Shown here piece after piece: positions 45,959-59,946 of a DNA stretch of 64,000 nt. The notes beneath the pieces are model-generated. The model made no database searches. It was given only the letters and a program-made list of their open reading frames with translations, and had not been told where the DNA came from. Origin of the DNA: Sipunculus nudus (lineage: Eukaryota; Annelida; Sipuncula; Golfingiida; Sipunculidae); the NCBI GenBank assembly GCA_026874595.1, contig CM049306.1, positions 36,102,019 to 36,166,018 on the forward strand, written 5' to 3'. The translations under genes and the position numbers were made by a program. The first letter of the stretch is position 1. Each line of letters starts with the position of its first letter.

Positions 45959-46157
45959 CAGAAGCGGATCCGGAGGGGGGGGGTCCAGGGGGTCCGGTCC
46001 CTCCCCCCCCCCCCCTTTTTTCACCCGAAGCAACCTTTTTTAAAGGGTTTTAGACAAAATTTTGCGGCGTGGACCCCCCCCCTTTTTTTTTTAGTATTTT
46101 CATTAGTCCTCCTGGGTTGGACCCCCCCCCCTTTCCTAAATTTTGGATCCACCCCTG
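45959..46157. mobile_element. Small MITE with GTATT target duplication
   Basis: Begins CAGAAGCGGATCC, ends GGATCCACCCCTG, with long G and C runs inside. GTATT at 45954-45958 and 46158-46162. Unit 1 has a single GTATT at 36213-36217 and no insert. Confidence 0.85.
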
Positions 46158-48715
46158 GTATTAATTTTCAGAGTGAAAATATTTTTGTTTTTTAAATCAC
46201 CATTCACTAGATCAACGGGGTGCCCGGCAATTACAGTCGTGATTGGACATTCCTTGAAAATACAGAAACCTTGGAATCCGACTGTATGTCATCAATAACG
46301 AATGGATCCCATTAAATTTGTTTTTGGCACTCTGACAACCTTTGAGTCCGACTCAGACATGGTATTTTACGATACAAACAAGGATTTAAACGTGTTACAG
46401 ACATGCCACAGAGATTATAGGTGATTAAATATCTAATTAATATTTTATCTGCACAGTGCATGGCGCAGTAACTTATGTCATAAAATCGGTCGTATTTTAT
46501 CATTACCTATATGTTGCAGATCATGCAATGTATTTCTCTCCGGTGTAGAATTTGTATATCATAGTGTTTCATATTTTCTGTATTGAGGGAAAGCTGTTTA
46601 TTGATTTCTCCAAGTGGTTAATTTAAATAATATTAACAATCTAGGGTCAGATGTTTCTGACCTTCCATCCATGTTGTTGCGTTTTGGGTCCCTCATTATA
46701 TATTTTAGCATAGATACGGACCTGCTTTCTGCTGCTACATGGTAAAATAAAGTAAATGATTATTTTAGTTTTAATTTATGAGAACCTCGGATTCTGGATG
46801 CTCAGCCTATATGAAGGCTAAAACCGGGCTCTGCTACTAAATAATAAGATGCATATAATTTTGGTCAAATTGCTGTTGGTATTTAGAACACATGATAACA
46901 GTGCTTTTTCTGTTGACAGTTTGAACAATTTAGCGTTAATTACACTAGACACCCTCCTTTGAAAACCATCATGCTTTATGCAAGAAGTAACAATAATGAC
47001 AGTAATAAATGAGGCCACGGTAGCCACATCAATCATGTACACATTGGAAGTATGCTTTTGGTGTTTTTGTACTGCTCTGTGAGGCTTTCTGTCACACCTG
47101 ACTAAACTGGCATATTGTATTACCGTAGGCCTGAATTTAGGCTTCCCATAGTCCTTTCAGGGCGAGATGGGAAACAGAGGAACACCCCCCACTTTGTCTA
47201 CCCCATAAAAAGTCTAGAAAGTAGAATTGTATACCGATACTGAATTACTACCGAGACCCAGCGCCGTTTTCGCCTCTGTTCTTCGGCACGCATGGGATAA
47301 CCGTGTCATGATGCGTAATTGGGGGTGGGGTTAATGGTGATGAATGTCTTGATGGGAAGGTTGGGCCCGCCAGGGGAATCGCTACTTTGTTTGATTATCC
47401 AGATTTTCTGCCCAGTATTTGACAGGGCTTCTGCTCCCAATCAGACTCTCTTGGTAAATAAACCAACATAAAAAAGGAATTCTAACTGACACAATTGAGA
47501 TAAGAAAAGAAAAAGACATTCTATGGTTTTAAAACGGTACATATGTGTTTCCCCTTTGATTTATCATCAGGTGCCCATCGGATTCGGAACCAGAAGGTCA
47601 AGATGGTATAAAAACAACAAAGAAAAACATAGTATTTATAAAACAAGGTCCAACTTACAGGTAAAATTTATATATATATCGAATTATTTTATCAGAGCAC
47701 AGGATAGACATGCTTATGTGTTTTAGCTTTTTCGCATATTGTGTTCTCGTTTTTTGCAAGAATTACGTGTATAATATTTCTACATCGTTAAATATTGATA
47801 TATCCCATGAATTAATTAATAATTAGATACCGTGCTGAATTGTTTTCCAAATATACTGAATACGATGTGTATCTAGTTTGAGATACAGCACAGCTTTTCA
47901 ACACTCCAACTTTACCTTGAGATTCCGAGTGTTCTATTGCCCTGAAACCTTGTTCTCGTGGGCGGCCATTGCATGTCGTCCGTTTCTAAATAGCTTATGC
48001 AATCACCCGATACACGACTCAGTACTAAACATGTATATTGGACTGGTACTACTTAGTTGTGGCTCAAGTTATTCGGGGAAATGCAATGAAATGGTCATCC
48101 ACCATGCTGCATTGGTTTCATGGTCAATAGCAAGTAATTATTCTTTAAATTACTTAGACAATATAAGTCTTATCTGTATGGTAACGAGTCATTTACTGTG
48201 CCGCTTCTTATGGACTCATAACTGAAATGATATTTCAGTTACGGGGATCATCGTATGGAAAAGCGTAGCTATGGTACATTAGGTTATTTGCAAAATCAAC
48301 AGAGCAAATGGAGGCAATTAAGCAAATTTCTTACCAATAAAGGCTAATAAACTGTTTTGGAGCAAAAATTATTCCTGTAGGAGTGCTCTTATGAGGAAAT
48401 TGCTATGATTTTGCTCCTACTGGAGCCTTCCTTGCTGTCATGTTTATCTTTTGTCACATGATATTGATATTGATATTATTGATATTATTGATATGTGAAA
48501 AGTTGGTCTATTATTATTGTCCCAAATAAATTATAGTGAATATTGTTTCCATAACTTCCATAAAAACACTTCATAAAAAAAACTTAAAAGGTAAAGCCAA
48601 AAACTTATTAAAGACTGACTGTAGCTATAAATATTCATTTCCTCTTAAGCATTATTCATGGACTAAGATGTTACAGAATAGATTTATTGGCAATAAATAT
48701 ACTCTGGTAAACCAG

Positions 48716-48738
48716 AGGTCAGGTCACAGGTCAGGTCA
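48716..48738 (+). promoter_or_regulatory. GGTCA half-site cluster with perfect DR1, unit 2 copy
   Basis: Identical 23 nt to 38758-38780; DR1 at 48721-48733. Confidence 0.4.
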
Positions 48739-49483
48739 TGGATGACCAGAGTTCATGCCTCAGAAACATGGCTGTGTCAGTGATGGTCTTCTGCTCTACT
48801 CTTTATGTTAAAATGCTGTTATATCATATATAACATAACCAGGATACTCCACATGTACGAAAACTGAGAAATAAAGGATATATAGGTAGAGTGAACATAG
48901 TTTAAGCTGCATCTTATTCTTAATGACTCTTTTATTGTTCCTTCTGATAAATCAGATGGACCGCTACGATATTTCGTAAGAACATATTCAAGGCTGAGTA
49001 TGGCCCGGTTCCCCCGGTATGTAATTCTTAGCCTTGCACCAAAGCAACTGTGCCGCGTATAAGTTAACAATCGTCCAGTAAACCGTGTGAGACACCCAAA
49101 AAAACAGGCAGCTGGTTTACTGATATGATGAGATATAATGTGTTTTTTTTATCGCGCATGGTAGATGTTCTTAGAAAGCATATAAAATATCTAACAAATG
49201 GTCTTTTATTTTAAATGACAACGTGAATGTAGGCCATGAGGTTTCAAAGATGACGGAACTATTTGCGTCCTCCTGCTGCCTTACAGAGCGGTTGGCACTC
49301 TGACAGGCCGATGAATCATTTTGTGTCAGAGAGGCAGAATTGCGCTTCCTTACTCAAAGATGACACGACTAATTCTCACGACTGTTTACACACATCGCAC
49401 GTCTTCTACATAGTAAAATTAGGGGCTTTTGTTTCTCGAGGTCACTTCACAAATACTAACACCCGATGTATTTCTTTTTATAG

Positions 49484-49690
49484 ATACATCATAGGATTTG
49501 CGGTGTTAGGAAACGCTGATCGAATTGATCTTCCTTCCACATTGGGTGATAAGCACAGTACAAGAGGACAAGGCAAGGACAGTCCCTTGATAGCTCCGAG
49601 GGACAAAGTACGTGAAGGGAGAGTTGAAGACAATCAAACATTTCCAAAAGGAGTAGGCCTTGCAAGAACAGCCTTCAGGAGGCGAGAGAC
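49484..49690 (+). pseudogene. Relic of transporter exon 3
   Basis: Preceded by an intact-looking ATAG acceptor; 'atacatcataggattt', 'gaggacaaggcaaggacagtccc' and 'ttccaaaaggagtaggccttgcaagaacagcc' align with 24529-24740, but deletions shift the frame and the PESP motif is gone. The ~180 bp before it matches the end of gene 1's intron 2 and the sequence after it matches intron 3. The 163-codon open frame across it is not the transporter frame. Confidence 0.8.
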
Positions 49691-50573
49691 TCTGTCCTTC
49701 CTTGTTGGTGTTGTCATATTTGTTGTGTTCATTGTTAAATTAGGAACCGGTTGATCTTGACTCCTTTGTTAAAGAGCTGGTGCCGTGTGATATGTAATAT
49801 TCCCTACTATAGGGAACCAAAGAAATTGCACAATGCTAGAAAATCATAGGGGTATAGGATCTATCTTATAAGAATGACATTGTGTTTAACAAGTATGTAT
49901 AGTATTTAACATGAAACCTGCAGTCTAAGGGATATGAGCCTCTGCCATTGAGGCATTCACTTATTCGGGAATTTTCCCAGATTACTTCGTGCATAAGTGA
50001 CTGAACATTTGTGAATATGCCTTGATGAAGTTCCTAAATCCAGGTTATGGGCAAGATCCACAAAAATATCTAATCGATTCTTTCTTGGACCATTCCCGAA
50101 AGGCACGGAAATAACATTTCAAATTTCATTTTATTTTATTTTTTATATTGTTGACATCACTATTTTAAATGTTATTGTTTAATTAACCGTTTATGTGTAA
50201 TTTTTCTGTTCATACCCAAACTTAAAAATACAAAGCGAAACCATGCAGATCGATATATTTATTATATCTGCATGCTTCCGCCTGACGAATAAAGCAAGGG
50301 CATGCACAAGAGTTTAGCATAGGGGGCTCATGACCGAAAAATGTCTTAGCGAAACTCACACATGAATGCAAAAAGTACACTTTCCCGAGAAAGGGAAGCC
50401 CCTCCCATAGTGATTAAAGGATAAAAAACTGCTTTGGAAAAGTTTAGGCTCATGGTAAGGTAAGCTACTTGAGATCAATAGTTTTCCTAGGTTTATCTTA
50501 TGCTGTTCCGCATTTTGTTGTGCATGAAAAGAGGCTCAAACATTTGATCAAGAACCGACCAGCAAGCTTGCCC

Positions 50574-50586
50574 AGGTCACAGGTCA
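50574..50586 (+). promoter_or_regulatory. Perfect DR1 (AGGTCACAGGTCA)
   Basis: Direct repeat of AGGTCA spaced by one base; same 13-mer as in the two GGTCA clusters. Function unproven. Confidence 0.4.
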
Positions 50587-50709
50587 AATGTTGTTAAATT
50601 GTTTCAAAATACAAAGGCACAGTTTCTACTGGTTTAAGCCTATGCAAAGAGTCAAACCTACTTCGTGTCAGGGGTTACAATCACTGATGATATGTTGACG
50701 CTCTGAATG

Positions 50710-51475
50710 CCACTCTCAAGCTACCTTTCCATAAGCGCGAAAGCGAAGGCGAACGCGAATACGAGGTGGAACCCGTTCGCGGGCTGTTTCCATAAAACCG
50801 ACGAGACACGCGATTTCCAATCCTTTCTGCACAATTACATTAAAAAATTGGTTATTTTCATTTGTTAACATGTTAGATGTTTACAGGAGAGCATGTATAG
50901 TAGCCAATGGCTACTTTGTATTCCTGTTAAAATAAACGTGTAAACCAAGGAATTTAGGTTTCATTTGGTAAATTTTGTATAACTTACCAAAGTATGTATT
51001 TTAGAATCACAAAAAAACATGTTCGAATCGGTATTTATCTGAAAAAAATGAATACGTCAACATATTTGAAGTTGCTTTCCCTCTACGCCTCGCATTTCCA
51101 TTGTCACACGTTGCTAATCATTTAAACGTCATTGTAATAGAGAGAGGCGGCATCGAATAAGCAGGATTTCGTCTTTCATTTATAAATAAAACCAATCTCT
51201 CAACATCACCATCCATGAACATCACCTGTGTCTTCCAGCATGCTGTCTTTGCGTCGTGCACGTGCTGTATACACAGGGATGCCCTCCCTTCCTGGCGTAA
51301 TTTTAAGGAGTTCCCACGCAAATGCCACACGACAGGCCTCTGAATCGCTAGCCGACGCTATTCAGAAATTTGCGTTCACTCTCGCGCCCGCTGACGCACA
51401 TATGGAAACGCTGTTGTGTTATTATAATTGAAGCGATTTTTATCGCGCTTGCGTTCGCGCATATGTTAAAGTGAT
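50710..51475. mobile_element. Candidate DNA transposon remnant with GC-rich ends
   Basis: Left end 'ccataagcgcgaaagcgaaggcgaacgcgaa' style and right end (complement) 'gcgcgaacgcaagcgcgataaaaa' are loosely inverted. Between them a minus-strand frame (51118-51219) contains MDGDVERLVLFINERR, which loosely resembles the start of a MADF domain, as carried by some PIF/Harbinger elements. Weak. Confidence 0.3.
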
Positions 51476-52501
51476 AAACCACGGCGGGCATTGAATACCA
51501 CACACTGACGTTATCTGAACCAATTCACAGAACCTACACTGACTAAACGCAAGGCTTATCGTGCCCCATGCATGACACGACATAACCTATGCATGAGCAG
51601 CAGCTTCCAATGAGGATTTTGTTTCCATCTTATCTACTGGAGGGTGTCGTCCTATAAAGTTGCTAAATTGAAACATTTTTAACAAGGACCTGGGCCTAAC
51701 AACCTTTTGATCTTTTTTTGCAAAACATTTTTGGCACGACCTTGTTATTTACGAAATTAGGTGCCCTCAAAAAATTTGTTGTACATATTTAAGGGGGGCA
51801 CGCTCCTGTTGCCCCCCCCCCCCCAACACGCCCCTGATAAAAGGCTTATCTTCGTGCCTTTTGTTGTCCAGTTGTCCGTGTGTGTGTTTGACTAGATTTG
51901 TCGATTGTCTCAGATATGCCTGAAGGCATGCCTGAAGTCTTCGCACTTTAGGCATAGTTTATATGCGTGGCCAAGGTTAAAAAACTTTTGCTTTTTATGC
52001 GGCCATATTCATTTGGGGGCACTGCCGCTCAAAATGTATGAAATATAATATTTGTGCAATATCTCAGTTACTAAATAAAAACTTTTAAAACTGCACCTGA
52101 AACTAGGTTCCATTGGCTTTCTCTCCAATGACAAACTTTATCATTCTGCAATGACCATAGTTACGTATTTTTTTTGGGGCAACAGTTATTAAATATTAAA
52201 TATCGAGCCTCATTTGTCTATTTCGGTCATTTGTGTGCTGGAAAAGTCCAGCTTTCTGCTAAGGGTAGCATTTGCAAAGCTTTCAAAGACACATGTGTAG
52301 GTCAGGTCAATTCTCGTTACATTTGGCGTAAAACGAAAATAAGGGAGACTTGACAACACCTTGCATGGTTACTTCAAATCTAGAGTCGAGTAGTTTTCCG
52401 CTTTGGGTAGTCTTTCAGTGACTCTATTGCAGATCTCATCCAATCTCGTTACATTGGCGTTACATTTGATAACAGTATTTCTGTGTCATCGAAAAAAAAA
52501 G

Positions 52502-52507
52502 TTTATT
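52502..52507 (-). promoter_or_regulatory. Polyadenylation signal AATAAA of gene 2
   Basis: 115-120 bp after the stop codon on the - strand, same spacing and surrounding sequence (acaataaactttt) as gene 1. Confidence 0.7.
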
Positions 52508-52621
52508 GTTGCATCAAGCTTATACAAATATAAGTTATTCTGTGAAAAAATAACTACATATTCGAGCTCTAAAATCCATTTGGTTAGCTAGTAATAAAAA
52601 TATATTGTTTATAAATTAACA

Positions 52622-52746
52622 CTAGCACCATGGTTTCTTGAAACTTTCTTCTACTTCTTCTGACGTCTTTCCTCTTGTTTCTGGCATAAAAGCGACAACG
52701 AAGAGCATTCCAGCAAAAGTAACACCGGCATACAACCAAAAGACAC
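52622..52746 (-). CDS. SLC2A13-like: Transporter gene 2, exon 9
   Basis: 125 nt from TTTCCAG to TAG; C-terminal PETRGKTSEEVEE and FKKPWC tail as in gene 1. Confidence 0.93.
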
Positions 52747-55700
52747 CTGGAAAATAATAAATCCACTGCATGGGCTATCGTTTGAAAGATGGTTAAATGA
52801 AAGGTTGTTCATGTGTATCGATAATTTTGGTCATGAAACAAATCAATAATTTTGGTCATGAAAATATCATTTGCTTATACAGTTGGCGTACTAAGAAGGC
52901 CCACGTCACTTAAAATGGTTAAGTGGAAGGATTTCTAGAATAACAATTGCGTCAATATGCGCATATGGCTGAATGAGAGCTGATAATTGATAACTGTTGC
53001 ATGGTGTATTTTTTTTCAGGATCTGTTTACTCACCTTGTCTGGTAATAAGCTCGGTTAATGAGAGAAATGTCATGCAAGTCAACAAATTGAAAATCCAAT
53101 GGAGGGCACTTGCGAGACCGTTCCCTGTGCTGACTGCCCACGAAGGGTATATTTCTGTGTTAAATGTCCAGGGCATGATGGCAAGTCCTGAAAAATCAGC
53201 GGATTGAGAGATTAATCAGTACTAATCATCAAAGGGACCAATTTCGATATCAAACTTGAATTAAATACAGATTAAACTCTTGAACCATTTAAAAACGTTT
53301 TGTTTATATCCACATGTTTATAACATGTTGGGGTCCTGCAAAATGGCAGCCGATCGTTACCTTAACACGTCCAATAAGGATATATATCTAAAAATAAGAC
53401 GAACCATAAGTTGACAAATGATAAAAAAAGATGGAGTTGCTTCGCATAAAGCAAAACATCGAATATCCGAATGGTTTAGGGAACATAAAATTTGTTCGGA
53501 TATTTGAGGTTCGAAGTCGGACATTTTCAAGAAAGATAAAGCTGTTACGTTTATATGTATTATCGGCAACATTCTATTATGATACTAATCCTAGTCTATA
53601 GTCAAGTTTTCTCATCAGAACACATGTAACCATCATTTTCCTTTCAAACGCAGCGAAGTATTTAATATAGTTCATTTCGGTTCCTTACTTAATTTCGGAA
53701 AAAAACTATTTCGGAAAAAAAGAGATACGGAAATTTTTGGTTTTACTGCATTCTCACCAGCAACAGCTAGTAGGCGATCAGCCATCTGTGGTAAAGTTTC
53801 TATACACAGACAGATGTACCTTGTGAACAAAGGCACTTGACACAATGTAAGTCACCGGGTGAGCGATATTACAAGCATCACTTGGCCCATCCCCCGTCAA
53901 CTATCTAAACAACCATCCGAATACTTAAACATGGTTCCCTTCCTTTGACTGCCCATCAAAATCAGCCTACTTTATGCTAAAATCTCCTCTAACAAGACTT
54001 AGAACATTTTTCAAACTTCACACTTGGCTGCTTTTTTTAAGAAATCACACAGACGACAGACCAAAACTTATAAATGTCTCCCCCATGGGAGTAGAGACTT
54101 CATTAGATATCGTTACCTAGAGAAAAGAAAGCAAGGAAGAGAATAAGTCCAATTGGAGCCATGAAAGGGTAAGACGTGGGACAGAAGTCATGTACCCAGG
54201 ACCATCCTGGGACAGCCTGGCCGGGTCCACAGGGCAGCACTGCCGCAGATCGGTTGACCAGTAACGGCAGGCACAGTCCTCCTGTCGTTGAAACTATCTT
54301 TTCGTCGTAGCAGAAGCCGCATGTGTTCCCATGGAGACACGCATCACAGGAACTGAAACAAAATTTCCGCCCTGTCAGTCATGGTTGTATACTGAGGTTG
54401 GCCTTACTTCGCGAGGGTTTACTATTCGCAATATTAGCGAAACCGAAATTATCGCAAAGATAAAACCGCTGTGAATAAGACGCTCCATCTACACAGGTGA
54501 TCAGAAATTCAAACTATAGCCTCATAGGCATTTTATCTACGTTATCCGTGTCTGGATGTCGTTCAGAAACTTGAAAAGTGAAATATTGATATCATTAATA
54601 AAATAAAATTTTTATGTTACGCGTAAGTTAAATATTTATATTTATATTTATATTTATATTTGATATCAGATTTTCATATTTACATGTCAATAATGTAAAA
54701 GAATGTTCAATCCTTAATTTACCCTTGGGTCCTCTTCAAAATGATAAGAGTTTACGCGCATATTCAATATTAACATAACAATGCATCCAAGTATCTAGGT
54801 TAAGGTATCATGTAAGCTCGAGAAAAGGAATCCCTCACGAGACAAAGGAATATAGAGTGAATAATAAGCTATCTACAGTATCTTGTCAGTCATTTGATAC
54901 GAATATTCTCATAGAAACAAACTGTGTTAGCTCTATTTCTTTGTACATAGCAGGTTTGTTGCATTTGGGCTGCCTTAGCAGATTAGACAGTCACAGAAAG
55001 ACTACATACAAGAGCTTTACTAGATCGCCTTAACTGATAACTATCATAACAAACTATAAAAAATTACCCTAAAGACTGTTTCGTCTCTAGTTTCCGTAAA
55101 CCTGCTTTTGCTACACTTTTCTTTTTTGGGGGGGGGAACAGATGCAAAAACGTAGATCTACTATGTGTAAAGAAATACAATTATTTAAATTGCAACAGAA
55201 AATAAAATAAAAAATCTTTGACTCTTAATATTTTGTTTGTCCATGGCGCATAGTGAAACTTTACTGAGCTATTCTCATGGTTCAGTATGTTCTATTTTTG
55301 GTTTTTTTTATTTTAACACAGATGTGCAATGCTGATTGATGAAAGCAATTTCAAAATGAGAAAGAATATTCATTTTGAAGTCTGACTTCTATTTATTTAT
55401 TATTTAAACCTGACAAAATTAAGTAAGTGCGACTGTTAGGCCTCTGGCTAAAACGATCTGCATGAAACTCATAAAAAAAACTTTCCTTATTTCCTTGAAA
55501 CAATTTTTCTCTTGTTAGTTTTTATAAGGCAAAAGAAATATAAAGGACCGAAAGGCTTGAAGCTGCACTGTAGACGATAATGAAATGACTTCTTCACTAA
55601 ACTTTGGATATGCTTCAAGACTAATCACGAGGCCTTTCACGCCGAACTTTTAAACAGCTAAATATTAGACAAATATTAAATATTTGCAAAATATGTGCAT

Positions 55701-58700
55701 GATCTCACGCTGTTAGTTCATATTGATTGATTTCACACGTTTCCAAAGTAAAACAATCCAAGGCACATTGAATTAGCACCTCCAGTTTTATACCTTGTTA
55801 TCGCCTTGTGTATAAGTAAACATAGCCCACGTGTATATGTTTAGCAGAACATGACCAGAAGTTCAGTCCTTCGCATGAGCGACAAATCCCAAACAAAGAG
55901 AAGTAACATGAAGGAAGAATCACAGAATAAAATGCCACCAGGTTGCGTGCGAGCTTTGTTTATCTATTGCGCCACTAATCGCACCCAATTCAAGCTTATT
56001 TCCACATTGTGTACAAAATATCGACAGGTAATAAGATATTTTAAGGATAATATACTATATTGCATGTATATTTTAATTACTTGATTTGTGAAAAGGCCCC
56101 TTTACGTCAGGTCCCTCGTCAAAGAGAGATGAGGAGTAGTGTAAATGCCGTTTAATGGGTGCTTTCAACATGAGTGTTCGGGACAAACGTCTGTAACTCA
56201 ATTGTCCATTTTATTTATTTTAAAAAAAAGATCATTTTCCTAACTTAACGCTTTATGACATTACGGGAAACTCACCTATATTGAGAACATGAAGACTTTG
56301 TTAAAGCTGATGTTGCTTCCTGATTGACTGCTGGAGAGGAAATGGCTGCAAGCTGAAACCCAACAGCCAGAACACACAGACTGCAAAATGTACCTGAAAG
56401 TTATACAGATAGAGCCAATGCAATATAAAATGGACATCATTGCCGATGTTGTCGAGCGATGCTAGCACCATTTGGGAACTTACATGTAAAGACAATTGCA
56501 TATAGTAGAATTAAGGGTTTTGGAAAATACAAAATCAAAATTTAAAAAAATCATATGAAAACACAGGTTATTGTAGCCCTGTCAGGGCTTTATTGTTCAT
56601 GTTTGTCACTAAAATGCGTAATATAAAACATGATTTCATGTCCTCATATACGTAACTCAGTGCCTGCTCTTATGACTTAATTCCTGTGAGGTCCGTATGG
56701 GGAATCCCTGATATTTGTATATTAGGGCAACACAAGCTCTTTAAGTACCTGATGATTCCTTCTAATTTGCTTAAAAGGACTTGGTGCTTTTTGTGAATGG
56801 CATCGATGCTATGAAAACGCTAAAGCGGTCCCATAGGCAATCGACAGATCTACTCGCTTGCATTTTAATATTCGTAGTAAAATCATGTAATCAGGTGGTA
56901 TATACAAGGACCCTCATGTTATATGATATACCTCTGCTGGACAGACAGTACAGTCCGTGTCCTAAGTGTAAACGAAGTGTAAACACTACCGTAACAATAT
57001 TGTAACGATAGGTACAGTACCATCTGTCGAGATGACAGGCATAGCGTTTGTTTGACCCTTGTATTGCGTCCCTTAATTAGCCGCTGCCATTATATATGAT
57101 AATATGGAAAATTTGCAGGTTCTTACCTATTAGACTTGTAATAAGGAGTGGCCTTCTGTCGACTCTGTCAATGATATAAACTCCAACACATGTAAATACA
57201 GCTTTAACGCCCAAAGTTAACGTAGACAGCCATATCGCAAGGGAGGAATCACTCACACCAGACATCCTTATTATTGTTGCGCTGTAATACCTGTATATAA
57301 GAAATAGTTTTATGTTTAACTACCTATCTTTAATGTATTCGAGAAAAGATTTGATCTTGCATGCATTCTTAACTGCTCCATTTTCTTTAACATTACTGAT
57401 TTTTAACTTTATTGTTCCTTCTATTGAATTTAATGTGATTCCCACTCATCCCATTCCTTTCCCGAACCAATGTATCCTTAGTGTTGTTTAAATATAAATT
57501 TTAAAACGAAACCGCCCATAGTATCAGTCCCTGACTCATACAAAACACATTTAGCATTAAGTAAAAAAAGCTAGGGTTCTCAGGCACCGCGCGCGCCAAT
57601 TTTAACCCCCCCTTATCAACAATTTTTTTTTTCAATAGAAACGAACCAATTTTGGGTTCCAGACACTCGAACATTTCTTTCAAGATAATACAATTTTGAT
57701 AAGATTTCCTTTGTTATGTAGTGCTTTTACTTGTTTAGCAAAACAATTCTGTTTTTGTCATGCTTTTCCCTGATAACATGACATTTTTATCGAAACATAC
57801 AAAAAGGGTAAAAAAAGGGCGCACGCGCAATGATTTCTGAAGAATAAGTGCCTGAGAACCAAACGTTTATTGTTGGCCTAATGACCCATAAATAGATAGG
57901 AATATTGAGAGTCATAAGACCATGTGTTCATTTGACTTACAGAACAATGCTAACTGCAGAGATCTTCTGTATAACATGTAACGAGCAGCCGACTACAAGA
58001 GCCTTCAGTACGTGACGCGTCCTCACCATCCGTGACATCACTGACACGAAACCTGTTCAGGATGTAAAGCATGCCTGACAATGTATTTAATTGCAATCTT
58101 TCGATTAAATTGTAATCGTTTCTTAACCTTCCAAATCGATAAGTTTCGATAAGTAATTATTTTGTTTGCATGGATCACACCTAAGCCCTCTGGGAGCTGT
58201 CAACTTTGACGACACATACCGCATTTTGAGACTTTAGTCTATTTATCGTGTATATCTAGGGTTTTAACCTCTGTCTAGTACTCGAAAAGAAACACGAATT
58301 GTGGCGATAAATAGAGACAGAGTTGCATTATTCCTTCACTTGTAAAAAAAATAATCAAAAAGCCATTGAGGTAAACATTTCCTTTTATTTAAAAAATTAC
58401 TAGTAAAGTAATAATATATTTAAATTAAATAGAAGCAAAGAATTGATATCAATTTGAAGGCCCTGTGAATGACAGCATCCACGACAAAGTTTTGATGTAG
58501 CAACTGAAGAAAATCAAAACACAGGAGATTTTACCAAAATCGCAGGGTTTTGGTCAAGTTCGAATTTGTGGACAAGCATTTCTATTTTAAACAAGTGCAC
58601 GTTCGTTCGCAGCACAAACTCAGGGAATCGTGATATGTAAGCCGGTAAGGTTACGAGTCTTTTTAAAAGTTGTCTCATAGTTTCGTCCATCAAGGTAAGG

Positions 58701-59894
58701 GTCCAATTGAAAATTTGAAACTGGTTTCGGCCACTTACGGGAATCCGCTCAATTAATCAGAGCGAAACAAAAACTGGTTTTGTCGAAGCTGCCAAACCAT
58801 CTTCGGAGATGGTTTCGGTTTCGCAAAACCCGTCCACTCGATAATTATACCGGAATGATGGCGGCAGTTTGTAAAAGTAGTGCAATTTTATAAATTAAAG
58901 CGTCAAGATCTATCAGCCCCTACTTTAACAATAGACAAAAAAGGAGTTGCACCACAACAAAAGAAGGACAGATTTTCTCACTTCCTGAAGACTCTTCTTG
59001 CAAGGCCTGCTCCTTTAGGAAATGTTTGATTGCCTCCAACTCTTCTTCCACGTCCTTTGTCCCCCTGAGATCACACAGGACTGACCTTGCCTTATCCTCT
59101 TGTTTTGTGCTTATCAGCCATTGTGGACTCTCCGGCAGAAAGAGCAACCCGATCAACATCACCAGAGAGGGCACCCCCGCTAATCCTATCATGTATCTAC
59201 AATGAGACATACATCGGGTGCTAGTATTTGTTAAGTGACTTCGAGAAAGAAAGGACCCAAAGAACTGATTAGAATGACTAAGTGAAAGATGTTCACAGGG
59301 CCAGATTGGGAGGGGGGCGCAGTGGGCGCACCCCTACCCCTTTCGACTTAACCACAAACATCTGGGAAAAAACTCATATTATACCGTCACGCTTCCAGTC
59401 AAAATATTAAAGACCAAGTGTATAGAACAGTTACAATGTGTGTCTTGCTTTAAAAATGCATTTAAGCCGGCCCCAGATTGCACGATTACAACTAAATTTT
59501 CGATTTTGTAAAACTGGGAGGTAGGTACCCGCCTCCCAATCCCCCCCCCCCCCCCCCCCACCCTCGGCGCTTCGCGGCCTCGCAGTCTGAGCCCCCCCTC
59601 CCTTCTTAATTCCTGTATCCGCCCCTGGTTCAATGTGCGTAAATGGTCACAAAAAATCTGTCTTGTCATTACTGTGTATACTACTGATCAAAGGAGAGAA
59701 GACGAACGCAGTTCTACGGCATCTTAAACCCTGCTGCATTTCATATACTATCCACATGATAAACTTTAAGCGACTTTAAAGTGGAACATTTTTCATATTT
59801 TTATTATACAATCCTTCTTCTTCGGGATATGAACTTCAGGATCTCCGATATCATATTTCACAAGAGAAACATATGGGGCATATATATATATATG

Positions 59895-59946
<52 letters not shown>

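Larger units (their letters stand above)
39510..50028 (+). repeat. Tandem duplication, unit 2 (~10.5 kb)
   Basis: Counterpart of 27693-39507. The junction at 39507/39510 joins 'ccttgatga' directly to the middle of exon 6. Exon 7 is missing. Carries an insertion absent from unit 1 (45959-46157). Confidence 0.9.
46158..50028. other. 3' part of unit 2
   Basis: Follows 36213-39507 of unit 1. Contains ~380 bp (47524-47905) not in unit 1, the exon 3 relic, and the conserved GGTCA cluster. Confidence 0.6.
50029..52501. other. Spacer between unit 2 and gene 2
   Basis: No established gene. Contains a DR1 site (50574-50586), a GC-rich block (50710-51475), a C run near 51815, and at 52080-52180 inverted homology to the 3' flank of gene 1. 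Confidence 0.5.

Noticed and set aside
49263-49754. 163-codon open frame
   Set aside because: It crosses an intron end and a frame-shifted exon 3 relic; not the transporter frame and no other motif.
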